The notes under the pieces are model-generated. The model searched no databases, had not been told where the DNA came from, and saw nothing but the letters and a program-made list of their open reading frames with translations. From NCBI RefSeq assembly GCF_900117455.1, contig NZ_FPHO01000003.1:744001-808000 (forward strand): 64,000 nucleotides of DNA, read 5' to 3'. A program made the translations under genes and the position numbers. The DNA is from Hyphomicrobium sp. CS1GBMeth3 (GTDB lineage: Bacteria > Pseudomonadota > Alphaproteobacteria > Rhizobiales > Hyphomicrobiaceae). Shown here in pieces: positions 1 to 8,839 of the stretch (positions within the stretch are counted from its first letter, which is position 1; every line of letters starts with the position of its first letter).

Positions 1-437
1 CGACGCCGATGCTACTGCGTCATTTCAATCAGATCGGCGAAAGCTGGCAATTGTCTGACCACATTCGCTCGAAGGTGACCTTCCGGCAGCTGAACCTGCT
101 CTCGGACTTTACGGTGCTCGGCCGCTTCGACGTCATTCTCTGCCGCAACGTGCTGATCTACTTCGACGCCGCGCGAAAGACGGACATCCTGGCCCGCATG
201 ACCCGCGTGCTGGCACCCGACGGCTTCCTGACGCTCGGAGCCTCCGAGAGCCTCATCGGCCTCAAGACGGACCTTGTCGCCCATCCCGAGCACCGTGGCA
301 TCTTCGCGCGCGCCGCTGCGGCTGCGGCCTCGACACCCCGCTTCACGCCGCGCACTGATCAGCCCAGCGCGACACTGCCGCCGGGCTTCGGCGCTACCGC
401 GTTGTCCGCAGCGGCTCGCCTGCGCACCACCGGCTGA
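1..437 (+). CDS. cheR: CheR chemotaxis protein methyltransferase, C-terminal part (5' end outside window)
   Basis: CheR transfers methyl groups from S-adenosylmethionine to glutamates of chemoreceptors, setting adaptation in chemotaxis. Only about the last 145 residues are present; the reading frame is open to the left edge, so the start is missing. The visible part has the family hallmarks: a segment FDVILCRNVLIYFD, then a helix, then LAPDGFLTLGASESL, which belong to the Rossmann-type methyltransferase core. The last 40 residues are a low-complexity Ala/Pro/Thr tail. It lies next to the flagellar cluster, which suggests a che operon to the left. The family call is firm; the exact paralogue is not. 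Confidence 0.9.
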   Translation, partial: TPMLLRHFNQIGESWQLSDHIRSKVTFRQLNLLSDFTVLGRFDVILCRNVLIYFDAARKTDILARMTRVLAPDGFLTLGASESLIGLKTDLVAHPEHRGIFARAAAAAASTPRFTPRTDQPSATLPPGFGATALSAAARLRTTG

Positions 438-478
438 TCGCCAGTCAATGATCTGGGATTATTACGCGGCGGCGAACC

Positions 479-1240
479 TCAAACCCGCTGCGTTTCGTTG
501 TCCGCCCGCTCCTGGCCGGAACGCGCGAGCTCGCTGCCCCGGTCAAGCTGGGCAAGGCGCGCAATGTCCGCCACGCGATCAGGCGCGAGAGCGTCCGTTC
601 CGATCAAGGCGATCAGGGCGTCGCTCGATACATTGCCCATGGCTCCGGCGAGCGCCGCGCGCTCGACCCGAGGCCCGCGCTGGACAAGTGACTCGGGCGC
701 TGGCGTAGCCTCAGCCGGCCGTGAGCGGATCAGGTCGGCCACCTGGCGCGCACTCTGGTCGCGCTCGGCCACGACAGGAGGCAGCCCAGTTGCCGCCCCC
801 GCGTCCACGCGCGATGCAGACGCGATCATGTCCGGATTACCGATCCACTCGGCTTCCTGCGTCCGGCGGCTGACGAGCCCCTGCAGAACCTCCCCGCCAG
901 CCTTGTTGTATTGAACGAAGATATCGCGCACGGCATCAAGATCACCGCGACGCACGGCATCGCCGAGCCCGCTGCCGATCCATGCCGTGCCAGCGTTGTA
1001 GGTGAGAGACGTGAGCGCAGCCTTGGTGCCCTCGTCCGTATGTCCCGCCGCCTTTTCGACGATGGCGCGTGCCGACGAGACCTCGGCATGGAAGCGCCGC
1101 TCCGCCTCGGCGCGGTCGATCACCTCACCGGCGAACTGGGCGCGCGTGCCATATCCGTTCGAGAACTGAGCATAGTCCCAGCTCGCTTGAGGCGTATAGC
1201 CCTCGAAGTTGCGGATCGCGTCCAGATAAAAGCTGTGCAT
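479..1240 (-). CDS. GH24 (phage-type) lysozyme, probable flagellum-associated muramidase
   Basis: The protein has 253 residues. The first 120 fit glycoside hydrolase family 24, which cuts the glycan strands of peptidoglycan. Candidate catalytic residues are E13 (in NFEGYTPQASWDY), D22 and T32 (in NGYGTR). The E-to-D spacing of nine matches T4 lysozyme, while the D-to-T spacing is longer. The motif TSLTYNAG, typical of the helical lobe, follows near residue 77. The last 100 residues are a low-complexity, Ala/Arg-rich tail with no recognised domain. There is no clear signal peptide, so export would need another route. No phage genes lie nearby. FlgJ in this cluster (26500-27015) has no muramidase domain, so this enzyme could open the wall for the rod; that role is inference. 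Confidence 0.75.
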   Translation of the reverse strand: MHSFYLDAIRNFEGYTPQASWDYAQFSNGYGTRAQFAGEVIDRAEAERRFHAEVSSARAIVEKAAGHTDEGTKAALTSLTYNAGTAWIGSGLGDAVRRGDLDAVRDIFVQYNKAGGEVLQGLVSRRTQEAEWIGNPDMIASASRVDAGAATGLPPVVAERDQSARQVADLIRSRPAEATPAPESLVQRGPRVERAALAGAMGNVSSDALIALIGTDALAPDRVADIARLAQLDRGSELARSGQERADNETQRV

Positions 1241-1370
1241 GGCAGGGATCGAAGGCCTCCGGCCAGTCTTGTTAACGCGACGCCCTTGCGCAAACCTTGC
1301 CGCTCGCCGGCCCTCTCAGAGCTGGCACGTCAGTTGCGTAATCGGGATAGTGTCCTCGTTTGGTGCAACC

Positions 1371-1643
1371 ATGCAGCTTTCGGCAAGGCTTCGCGCTCGA
1401 ATCTCCGCTCTCGGCGAGCTCTCCCGACCTCTGGGAGAGCCCCGTGCGGCTGCCCTTGCTCGCAGCCTAGCCAATGCCGTTGCCGCCGACGTCGCCCGTG
1501 GCTACGACCCCGACGCCACCATCGACGACTGGATTCGCCGCATCGCCGAGGAGATCGTAAAGCACTCCCGCGCGAGCTCGACCGCGCCCGGCAAGGCTGC
1601 CCGCATGCGCCGCATCGGAGACGTCCTTCCCGAGGTCTACTGA
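1371..1643 (+). CDS. Small hypothetical protein (90 aa)
   Basis: No family is recognised. The predicted product is a basic, Ala/Arg-rich helical protein that ends in RIGDVLPEVY. The frame is open further upstream to 1239, but the ATG at 1371 is preferred because the upstream extension overlaps the region before the divergent lysozyme gene and reads as low-quality coding sequence. No strong ribosome site precedes it. It could be a chance frame. Confidence 0.4.
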   Translation: MQLSARLRARISALGELSRPLGEPRAAALARSLANAVAADVARGYDPDATIDDWIRRIAEEIVKHSRASSTAPGKAARMRRIGDVLPEVY

Positions 1644-1825
1644 GCCGATTTGTTGACAGGCTCTCAAAGGCTGTCCCATTCCGACACAAAAAATTCGATA
1701 AAATTTGAGCCAAGTTTTCGTCTGCGGCCTAAGCCACCTGCAACAGCCCTCGGGTTACAAAGTACCAGACTGCCGCAGCACAAAAAGCGGCAGACCGAAA
1801 AGCAGGGGTCGAGGGTCAGTTAAAC
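1644..1825. other. Intergenic region with a hairpin
   Basis: This stretch holds no convincing gene. It contains a 7-bp inverted repeat, CTGCCGC at 1770-1776 and GCGGCAG at 1787-1793, with an A-rich loop, upstream of the small gene at 1826. A TTGACA-like hexamer lies near 1654. Neither is enough to define a promoter. Confidence 0.3.
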
Positions 1826-2050
1826 ATGTCGGATTCATCCAAGGTAGGTTTGCTCCGCCAGCGTCGCGACAACATTCGCGAGTGGCTTGACGAGGAAGCC
1901 CCCTACACCGAAGTCGACCAGCGTCATCTCGATGCGCACACGCCGGAGCGGGCCTACTGGCACCACGGCTATCAGGCTGCACTAACGGACGTAATGGCTA
2001 TGCTCGCCCTTGAAGGCGAAAAAACCGACACCTCGGGCATTCCCACTTAG
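1826..2050 (+). CDS. Small hypothetical protein (74 aa)
   Basis: A 74-residue acidic, soluble protein that begins MSDSSKVGLLRQRRDNIREW. It has a heptad-like N-terminal helix and a Trp/His/Tyr-rich middle (ERAYWHHGYQAAL). I do not recognise the family. The amphipathic helices and biased composition look like a real small protein. Its 3' end overlaps the convergent gene at 1998-2402 by 53 bases. Confidence 0.55.
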   Translation: MSDSSKVGLLRQRRDNIREWLDEEAPYTEVDQRHLDAHTPERAYWHHGYQAALTDVMAMLALEGEKTDTSGIPT

Positions 2051-2402
2051 TGCCCGGCGACCGATCGGGGTGCATACGGTTCCCCGGCGGCTGGAAGTCG
2101 TGGAACAGCTCGCACTCGGCGTGGAACGCCGCCTCGCCTGTCGTCACGCACCGGTACTTGAAAAGATTGCCGGACCCGATGCGCTCCAAAAGCGTGTCCC
2201 GGAGATTGTCGTCGGCACGGCCCACATAATGAACATAAAAGCGGCCATCCGGACCTTTGTGCCCAAGGACGAAGGCACCCGGCACAATGCGCGGAATGGC
2301 GTTCGTGATCTCGTCGTAAGCGAGCCTGAAAGGCCCGAGAAGTCCACTGCTAGACATCGCTCTTGCTGCTCGTCTGATCGCCGATAGATAGATAACGCTC
2401 AT
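1998..2402 (-). CDS. Small GIY-YIG-like protein with C-terminal CPRC motif
   Basis: A 134-residue protein. The segment GAFVLGHKGPDGRFYVHYVGRAD resembles the two strands and YVGR motif of the GIY-YIG nuclease fold. It is followed by AFHAECELFHDF, HPDRSPGTKW and a final CPRC that could bind a metal. Function is unknown; nuclease activity is only inferred from the fold-like motifs. The ATG at 2402 is preferred over a GTG three bases upstream; another ATG at 2357 would remove 15 residues. It converges on, and overlaps, the small gene at 1826-2050. Confidence 0.6.
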   Translation of the reverse strand: MSVIYLSAIRRAARAMSSSGLLGPFRLAYDEITNAIPRIVPGAFVLGHKGPDGRFYVHYVGRADDNLRDTLLERIGSGNLFKYRCVTTGEAAFHAECELFHDFQPPGNRMHPDRSPGTKWECPRCRFFRLQGRA

Positions 2403-2440
2403 CACTCGCTCGCACGCACGACACGCTTCTTAACAGCGCC

Positions 2441-3877
2441 TTAAACATAGATCCCGCCGGCCTCCCTGCGAATGCCGGCGCCGCCGTTATCCTTATCGCC
2501 GGACGGCGCCTGGTAAGCGCCTGCCCCAGCATCGCTCTGACGGCCCTGACCGCCCGATGAGCTGCCAAGCCCCTGGCCCTGCCCGGACTGTCCCTGCGGC
2601 CCGCCTTGCGAAGCCGACGCACCCGCATCACCCTGCGCAACGAGCGAGACCGCCTGTCGGTTCACGTCGCTCTGCGGCGCGGCCGTGATCCCGTCGACCG
2701 AATAGCCCGCCGATGCGAGCGCTCCCGCCAACGCCTCACGCTCGCGCTCGATGACAGCCAGCGTATCGAGCCGCTGCGCTTCGATGTGAATCGAGATCAC
2801 GTTGTCCTTGAGCGCGAGACGCACCGTCACGGCCCCAAGGTTGGCCGGCTTGAGCTCGAGTTCCAGCACCTTGACGGCGCCATCGGACGCCCCATCCGCA
2901 ATGCCATCCGCCTTGAGTTCGGCGTGCACGTGATCCGCAATCTGATCGCTGACGGGATCTGGACCGAAGCCCATATCATGCGCTTCGCCCACGGCGCCGA
3001 CAGCCTGCGTCATGCTACCCGCGACCATTGCAACGAAGGCGCCCGATCCTTGTTGCTGGGCACCGGCCCCCGACGAACCACGTCCCTCGGACTGGCGTCC
3101 GTCCTGTCCACCGATACCCGGCTCGGCGAACGCAGCACCGCGGCTCCAATCCTCCGCGATCGAGCTGCCTCGCGACGCCCCGGCAGCGCCCGTTTGCGTC
3201 TCCGGCGTAGCGCGCCGCGGCAAGCTCGCGTCCTCCGCGGCTTGAGCTGCGACAGACGCGAGGCCGACCGCATCGCCATCGGAGAACGCAGCATCCACCG
3301 CAGTCGACGAAGCACGCCCGAGCGCGAGATGCGTCTCCTGTCGCGTGACCTTTGCCTTGAGCGCGATCGGATCCTCTTCGGCGGCAGGCAATCCTGCTGC
3401 CCCGGATTTCAGAAGCGCGCGCAACTGCTCGGCATCGAGCGATCCATTTTCATCCTGAACCGCACCCGGCAACAACGGCGCAGCTTCGACCATCGCGCTA
3501 CCCGTCGTGTCAGATCCCAAGCTCCTCCGCTGACCCGCCGCCGCAGCAGCCTCCGCACCACTCGCAAAAGGCGTGACGCCGAGCTCGGCGAGCATGTGTG
3601 CCAGTTCAGCCGCGCCTAAAACATCCTGCCGGACGGCATCCGGTGGGGCGGCTGCAGCTTGATCCCGATCCGACCCACCGCGCTCGCTGCCAGCCTTGTG
3701 TTCCCGCGCAGACTCATCTCCGATGCGATCGCCCGTGTGCCCATCACCCGAACGCGACGCCGTCTCCAGAGTTTCGCGAAACGACGTGTCGCCGCGATCG
3801 ACAGAACCGCTGTTTGCCGCCCGCGCACCTGCGGACGGCGATGACACGCCCGATGTGACAGCCTGTGCCGTACTCAC
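2441..3877 (-). CDS. fliK: Flagellar hook-length control protein FliK
   Basis: FliK is an exported molecular ruler that stops hook growth and switches the export gate to filament substrates. The product is 478 residues. Most of it is low-complexity Ala/Gly/Ser/Asp-rich sequence, as expected for the ruler part. The conserved C-terminal switch domain lies at about 335-399 (VKVLELELKPANLG, then strands and a helix ending ASAGYSV), followed by a Gly/Gln-rich tail. The start is the GTG at 3877: it overlaps the motC stop (GTGA) and is preceded by an AAAGGGGA ribosome site. The frame is open to 3985, but that extension lies inside motC. Confidence 0.88.
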   Translation of the reverse strand: MSTAQAVTSGVSSPSAGARAANSGSVDRGDTSFRETLETASRSGDGHTGDRIGDESAREHKAGSERGGSDRDQAAAAPPDAVRQDVLGAAELAHMLAELGVTPFASGAEAAAAAGQRRSLGSDTTGSAMVEAAPLLPGAVQDENGSLDAEQLRALLKSGAAGLPAAEEDPIALKAKVTRQETHLALGRASSTAVDAAFSDGDAVGLASVAAQAAEDASLPRRATPETQTGAAGASRGSSIAEDWSRGAAFAEPGIGGQDGRQSEGRGSSGAGAQQQGSGAFVAMVAGSMTQAVGAVGEAHDMGFGPDPVSDQIADHVHAELKADGIADGASDGAVKVLELELKPANLGAVTVRLALKDNVISIHIEAQRLDTLAVIEREREALAGALASAGYSVDGITAAPQSDVNRQAVSLVAQGDAGASASQGGPQGQSGQGQGLGSSSGGQGRQSDAGAGAYQAPSGDKDNGGAGIRREAGGIYV

Positions 3878-5172
3878 TGCTTGTCCCCTTTGAGAAGCGA
3901 ATCGACCTTGCTCAGCAACGCCTGCGCACGCCCGACCGACTGGGGCTCCGCCGTCTCTTCGAGCGTTTCGGGCGCCTCGGGCCACCGCCCGACAGCCGCC
4001 GCCACCGAGAGGGCAGCGTCGCGAACCTTGAGATCGGACTCGGCAACCTTTTCCGGGTCGATCTCGTCGAGCAGCGACACGCCCTCCGCGAAATCGCTCG
4101 TCACAGCCAGCGCAGCGCCTTCGAAGAGCTTCGCGCGCTGCAACGACCGGCTGTCGGCACGGGACAGCTCGCGTGCCTTACCCGCTGCATGGCGGGCGAT
4201 ATCGATGTTGCCACCCTTCGTCGCCTCTTCCGCGATCGCAAGATAGAGGCCGACGCGCTCCGTCGGCGGCACCTTCTGAAGCTCGGTCTCAGTGCGCGAG
4301 ATCCACTCCGAAGCACGCTTGTAGTTCTGCCGGGCAACACCGGCAAAGAACTGGCGCCGGAAGCTGCGCGCGAAAAGCGAGTTCGGAAAGCGACGCGAAT
4401 ATTGCTCGGCGAGCAGATCGAAGCGCTCGAGCTCGCCTTCCCGCGCCAGCAACAGGATCTGCTGCCGCAACGCCGCTTCCTCGACCAGCGTCCCCGGAGA
4501 GAGCAGACGGGCCTCGTCGAGAAATGCAATCGCTTTCTTCGGATCCTTTTTTGTGACCAGCGTGCCTTGAATCAGCGCGACAATGCCGCCGAGCAATGAA
4601 TCGAGCTTGCGCGCTTCCAGCTTCTGCAGCATGCCGAGCGCATCGAGCGAGCGCCCTTCTCCGTAGGCCAGAGCCCCGCGCAAGGCACGCCGTTCGACAT
4701 AAGGCGTCCGCGGACGTGTCACGATGGCTTTGAGCACAGCCGGATCGCCACCCGACAGAACGAAGAAAATGGCCGCGCGCACGTTGCGCACATCGTCCCA
4801 CACGGCGACCGGCAAGGCCGTCATCTGCGCCCCGAGATCGCGCATGATCTGCCGCTGACGATCGTGAGCTTCCGCGCTCCCGGCCGCGATCTCGTCCTGC
4901 ACTTTGCGGAGCGAGCGGATCAGAACATAGGGCTGCTGATCAGTCTCGACCGCGGCCGCCTCAGGCCAAAGCGCCGTCGGCAATGAGGCACCCTCATCGG
5001 CAGCCGGAGCCGTTTCCTCGGCCTCAAGCGCATCGCCATGCTGCGCCTCTGCGGCAGCCATGTTGATCAAGGCGGTGCCGCCCCCGAACGTCTTTTCCGC
5101 CCGGGCATCAGCACCGGAAAGCGCCAACCCGGCGAATGCGGCGAGCACCCATTGAAGGACACGCGAGGTCAT
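3874..5172 (-). CDS. motC: MotC, periplasmic motility protein
   Basis: MotC is a periplasmic protein of rhizobial-type flagellar motors, thought to act on MotB and modulate proton-channel opening. The 432-residue product starts with a signal peptide of about 25 residues (ending SGADARA). A helical-repeat body follows, in TPR-like fashion, through residues of the type ALGMLQKLEARKL and FDEARLL. The start ATG overlaps the motB stop (ATGA) and its stop overlaps the fliK start, so the three genes are translationally coupled. The motB-motC-fliK order matches Sinorhizobium-type clusters. MotE, its chaperone in rhizobia, is encoded at 14301-15305. Confidence 0.85.
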   Translation of the reverse strand: MTSRVLQWVLAAFAGLALSGADARAEKTFGGGTALINMAAAEAQHGDALEAEETAPAADEGASLPTALWPEAAAVETDQQPYVLIRSLRKVQDEIAAGSAEAHDRQRQIMRDLGAQMTALPVAVWDDVRNVRAAIFFVLSGGDPAVLKAIVTRPRTPYVERRALRGALAYGEGRSLDALGMLQKLEARKLDSLLGGIVALIQGTLVTKKDPKKAIAFLDEARLLSPGTLVEEAALRQQILLLAREGELERFDLLAEQYSRRFPNSLFARSFRRQFFAGVARQNYKRASEWISRTETELQKVPPTERVGLYLAIAEEATKGGNIDIARHAAGKARELSRADSRSLQRAKLFEGAALAVTSDFAEGVSLLDEIDPEKVAESDLKVRDAALSVAAAVGRWPEAPETLEETAEPQSVGRAQALLSKVDSLLKGDKQ

Positions 5173-6383
5173 GTGCTTGGCCTCAGCATGATCTCGATGC
5201 GCCTGTTCTCGGCCGCGTTGGGATCCTGCGGGACCTTGAGGTCCCGATCGGCACGACCTTCGATGCTCTCAAAGCGCTTTTCAGGAATGCCGCCGCGCAC
5301 GAGCATGTAGTAGGCCATCTGCGCGCGGTCCATCGACAGGCGCCAATTGTTGTTGCGCTCGGTGCGGAACGGCCTCGCATCCGTGTGCCCGCGCACGATG
5401 ACATTGCCATGTTGTGCGGCGAGCACCTTCGCTACCTTCTCCATCACCACGACCATCTCGGGCCGCGGCTCCGCAGACGCGCTGGCGAACATGCCAAAGC
5501 GGAAGTCGTCCGTCAGGCTGATCAGCACGCCCTCGTCGACGCGCTTCACCTCCAGGTTGGGCTTCTTGTCGGGCGCGACGCCGGCGAGCGCCTCCGCGAG
5601 CGCGCTTTCGAGAGCGCGCATCTGCTGGTCGACCTTATTAGACGCATCATCACCCACACCGGACTCCGACACCGGTTTTTTGGCCACGGCGTCCGGCGGC
5701 GCAACCTCGGCACGCTCCTCCTCGACCTCGAGTGGCCTCTCAAGCCCCGGAGCCAAGGGATGCGCGCCCGGCTCGTCTAGCGTCATCTGCTCGTGCTGGT
5801 TCTGCGCCGCCCGAGGTTGCAGCTGGCTTTGACCGGCGAAGGGTTCGAATGGATTCGTAAAGGCTTCGCCGCTAGGCAGTGCGCTGCTGCTCTGCGAAGC
5901 GTTGGCATCTTCGGACTGGCCATCAGCTTTGGCCGCAAGGCGCGCCAGAACGCCATAGGGATCGTTGAAAAGCTCTTCTTCAGCGATACGCTCCGCGCCT
6001 TCCGGAAGTTCGCCATCGCCGCCCGGCTTCGACGACTCCTTGCGCGTAATCTTGTCATCAATCTTGCTGTCCGACGGCACTCCATCGGACGTGGCCTCAT
6101 CGGACGGAGCCGACTTCGGCGTTTCCTGTTCCTCCACGCCCTTCGTGGTCGGCCGCTTGGCATTGAGCTTCAGCGGATTGAAATAGGTGGCGATCTGCTG
6201 GATCTTCTCCTTGTCGGAGACATTGAGCAGCCACATCACGAGGAAGAAGGCCATCATCGCCGTCATCAAGTCGGCAAAGGCAATCTTCCAGGCGCCACCA
6301 TGGTGCCCATCGTCACCCTCGCTGCCGCGACGGCGAACAATGACGACCTCGTGCGGCGCCGAGATATCTCCGTCGGCGCTCAC
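5169..6383 (-). CDS. motB: MotB, flagellar stator protein
   Basis: MotB anchors the proton-driven stator to peptidoglycan and pairs with MotA (22288-23163). The 404-residue product has a single membrane helix at about 33-53. Asp38 within AFADLMTAMMAFFLVMWLL is the expected proton-carrying residue. A long acidic, Pro/Ser-rich periplasmic linker follows. From about residue 275 comes an OmpA-type peptidoglycan-binding domain with GHTDARPF and NNWRLSMDRA. The start codon is GTG and overlaps the fliH stop. The long linker is typical of alphaproteobacteria. Confidence 0.93.
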   Translation of the reverse strand: MSADGDISAPHEVVIVRRRGSEGDDGHHGGAWKIAFADLMTAMMAFFLVMWLLNVSDKEKIQQIATYFNPLKLNAKRPTTKGVEEQETPKSAPSDEATSDGVPSDSKIDDKITRKESSKPGGDGELPEGAERIAEEELFNDPYGVLARLAAKADGQSEDANASQSSSALPSGEAFTNPFEPFAGQSQLQPRAAQNQHEQMTLDEPGAHPLAPGLERPLEVEEERAEVAPPDAVAKKPVSESGVGDDASNKVDQQMRALESALAEALAGVAPDKKPNLEVKRVDEGVLISLTDDFRFGMFASASAEPRPEMVVVMEKVAKVLAAQHGNVIVRGHTDARPFRTERNNNWRLSMDRAQMAYYMLVRGGIPEKRFESIEGRADRDLKVPQDPNAAENRRIEIMLRPST

Positions 6384-6985
6384 TGATCACCCTCCGAGAT
6401 GGCCGCGGCCCAGGCGCCGATCTGCGTCGCGAGGATCGTCTCATTCGCGGTGACGGTGACGTCGGGCGCATCCGTAGCGGCGAACGACAGTCCAGCATGA
6501 CCGTTCGCAAGGCGCGCTTCAAGCACCGCAAGAAGGTCGGCCGGTCCCGAGATCGCGATCTTGGCGTACTCACCCTTCGAGAGCAGATCTTTGATCACGC
6601 GCGACAGCTCGTCCGTCGCGCGCACACGTGCGCGCTCGACAAGAATCGGGCCAAGGATCCCGCTGACGCTGTCGGCGATCCGCTGCTCAATAGTCTCGAA
6701 GGCGGACGCGACTAGCGCGCCCAGCTGGGCTCCGTGCTCATCGGCCCAGCGCGTCCGCTCGGCCGCAAGCCGCTGCTCGAAGGCCTCCGCAACTGCCACC
6801 GCCCGCGCATCGTGCTCCGCATCCGCCGCTGCGCGCCCTTCCACAACGCCGCGCGCGTGCGCCTCGCTGATCCGCAGCTCCACATCGGCGCCGTCCTGAG
6901 CGCCGAGCGAAGCAAACCCGCGACCGCGCCGCTGCGCCTCGCCGGAGAGATCCGTCAGATAATAGGAAACCGGGAGAGCCGTCAT
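6380..6985 (-). CDS. fliH: FliH-like flagellar export regulator
   Basis: FliH holds the FliI ATPase at the export apparatus and regulates it. The 201-residue product has a long Ala/Arg/Glu-rich coiled-coil middle (residues 40-130) and a small mixed C-terminal domain, the FliH/HrpE layout. Sequence identity in this family is low, so the call leans on its place between fliF and motB and on this domain plan. The ATG at 6985 gives an ATGA overlap with the fliF stop; an upstream frame extension of seven codons is not favoured. FliI lies elsewhere in the cluster (24168-25583). Confidence 0.72.
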   Translation of the reverse strand: MTALPVSYYLTDLSGEAQRRGRGFASLGAQDGADVELRISEAHARGVVEGRAAADAEHDARAVAVAEAFEQRLAAERTRWADEHGAQLGALVASAFETIEQRIADSVSGILGPILVERARVRATDELSRVIKDLLSKGEYAKIAISGPADLLAVLEARLANGHAGLSFAATDAPDVTVTANETILATQIGAWAAAISEGDQ

Positions 6986-8661
6986 GCCGCGCGCTCCCGC
7001 ATCCATTGCTTGAGAACGTTGGCGGCCTGCTCTTCATCGAGAGCCACCATCTGCTCGAGGCGACGCTGCGACAGGCGCATGACGTCGTTGGTGATATCCT
7101 CGATGAGATTGGGTTCGCGCTTGATGCCGAGGAGTTCGGCGGTCGCTGCGGAATCGAGCGCCAACGGGTCGGCCTCGTCGCTGGAGGCGAGCAGCGAACC
7201 CTCTTCGGCAAGAGCCGACTCGTCGGTCGCGAGAGCACCACCGGACACCTGGTCCTGCCGCTGCTCGATCAGCATGCGCGTCACCGGCCGCAATCCGAAC
7301 ATCACTACGATGAGCACGAGACCGAGCACGGTCAGCGCCTTGACGAGCCCGGTGACGAGCCCGATCAGCGGCCCCATCAGGCTCGCTGTATCGAAGCCGT
7401 CGCCCGGTCGCATGGACTCGGCGAACTCCACGGCCTCGACGCTGATCTGGTCGCCGCGCTTGACATCGAAACCGACGGCCGTGCTGGCCAGGCGCTCGAT
7501 TTCCTTCACCTTGGCCTGGATCGCTTCCGGCGTCGCAGATTCGCCGAGCGTCTCGAGCAGACGCTTGCGATTGATCACCACCGCGATGGTGAGCCCCTCG
7601 ATGCGATAGCCCTCGCTCGTCGTCGAGACGACCTTGGTGTTGAGCTCGTAGTTCGAAAGATCCTCGCGCTTCTCGTTGGTGCGCCGCGATTGATCGCCAC
7701 CGGCCCCCTCCGCTTCCTGGTCCGGCACATTCTGTTCGACGCCGACAGGCGAGCGGCTGGCCGTATTCTCGTGCTTGCCGCTTTCCTTGACTACCCGCAG
7801 AGACCGCTCGACCTTGGAATCGGGATCGAACGTCGTCTCGTTGGTCTGCCGCTTGTCGATGTTGAGGTTCGCCGCGACATTGACCTCGAAGTTGTCGAGC
7901 CCGAGATAGGGCGACAGCGTCTTGCGCACATTCTCGCTGAGATCTTTGCTAACGGTCCGCTCGAGATCGAGCTTGCGGCTCGACGCCGTCGAGCTGGCGT
8001 CGCCCGCCGACGCCAGCACGGTGCCGTCGGCATTGAGAACGCTGATATCGTCGATCGTCAGTCCAGGGACAGCAGCGGAAACCAGGTGCCGGATAGCCTG
8101 TGCCATGGAGGCATCGGCGGCCATCTCGGTCCGGATGAACACCGATGCAGAGGCGGGCTGACGGCCGCGCCGGAATGAGCCGGTCTCGGGAAGCACGATA
8201 TGCACCCGCGCCGCCTTCACCCCTTTCATTGCCTGGATGGTGCGCGCCAGCTCACCCTCGATCGCACGCACCCGGGTCACCTCCTGCATGAACGAGGTGA
8301 GGCCGATCGGTCCGAGCTTGTCGAACAGCTCGTATCCGGCGTTGGAACTGGACGGCAGCCCCTTCTCAGCGAGCAACATGCGCGCCTGCGCTGTCTCCTC
8401 GCGCCGCACCAGCACGCGCGTGCCATCCGCGTTGACGTCGAACACAATGCCGGCGTCCTTGAGCACGGCACCGATGCGGCTGACGTCCTGCGGGTTGAGG
8501 CCGGCATAGAGCGTGTCGTAGTCGGAGCGGCTCAGGTAATAGCTGCCGAAACCGACCGAGGCGAACACCGCCAATCCGACGAGACCGAGCGCGGCCAGCC
8601 GCTTCGTCCCAAGGGCGAGCAGATTGCTCCAGAGTTTCTCCAGTTGTTCGAGCCCGAGCAT
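6982..8661 (-). CDS. fliF: FliF, flagellar MS-ring protein
   Basis: FliF forms the MS ring in the inner membrane, the base on which rotor and export gate assemble. The product is 559 residues. There is an N-terminal membrane helix (about 20-40) and ring-building motifs in the periplasmic part (LYAGLNPQDVSRIGAVLKDAG and ARVHIVLPE). A second helix is at about 430-455. The cytoplasmic tail ends with NVLKQWMRE, the part that binds FliG. The ATG at 8661 is chosen because GGGGCGGGA precedes it; a GTG at 8682 would add seven residues but has no ribosome site. No fliG gene is present in this window. Confidence 0.93.
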   Translation of the reverse strand: MLGLEQLEKLWSNLLALGTKRLAALGLVGLAVFASVGFGSYYLSRSDYDTLYAGLNPQDVSRIGAVLKDAGIVFDVNADGTRVLVRREETAQARMLLAEKGLPSSSNAGYELFDKLGPIGLTSFMQEVTRVRAIEGELARTIQAMKGVKAARVHIVLPETGSFRRGRQPASASVFIRTEMAADASMAQAIRHLVSAAVPGLTIDDISVLNADGTVLASAGDASSTASSRKLDLERTVSKDLSENVRKTLSPYLGLDNFEVNVAANLNIDKRQTNETTFDPDSKVERSLRVVKESGKHENTASRSPVGVEQNVPDQEAEGAGGDQSRRTNEKREDLSNYELNTKVVSTTSEGYRIEGLTIAVVINRKRLLETLGESATPEAIQAKVKEIERLASTAVGFDVKRGDQISVEAVEFAESMRPGDGFDTASLMGPLIGLVTGLVKALTVLGLVLIVVMFGLRPVTRMLIEQRQDQVSGGALATDESALAEEGSLLASSDEADPLALDSAATAELLGIKREPNLIEDITNDVMRLSQRRLEQMVALDEEQAANVLKQWMRERAA

Positions 8662-8768
8662 TCCCGCCCCAATTGCCTGCACGCATTTTCGGAATGATGC
8701 CGGGAGGATTCTGGTCTTTTAAGCTTGCGTGGGAATTGCGCGGCTCCGAGTAGCCAACCTTCGGCACC

Positions 8769-8799
8769 AAAAAGAAAAAGACCGCGCCTCGGCGCGGTC
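8769..8799 (-). terminator. Rho-independent terminator after flagellin 1
   Basis: A perfect 8-bp stem, GACCGCGC at 8780-8787 with GCGCGGTC at 8792-8799, has a four-base loop. On the minus strand it is followed by a T-rich run (the A-rich tract at 8769-8779). It lies 40 bases past the stop of the flagellin gene at 8840. Confidence 0.9.
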
Positions 8800-8839
8800 T
8801 CGAATGTCGTGGCCTCCGCCCCGTCGAGGGGCTGTCAGG

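Noticed and set aside
479..1240. Prophage remnant, suggested by a phage-type lysozyme
   Set aside because: No integrase, holin, capsid or tail gene, attachment repeats or change in composition nearby.
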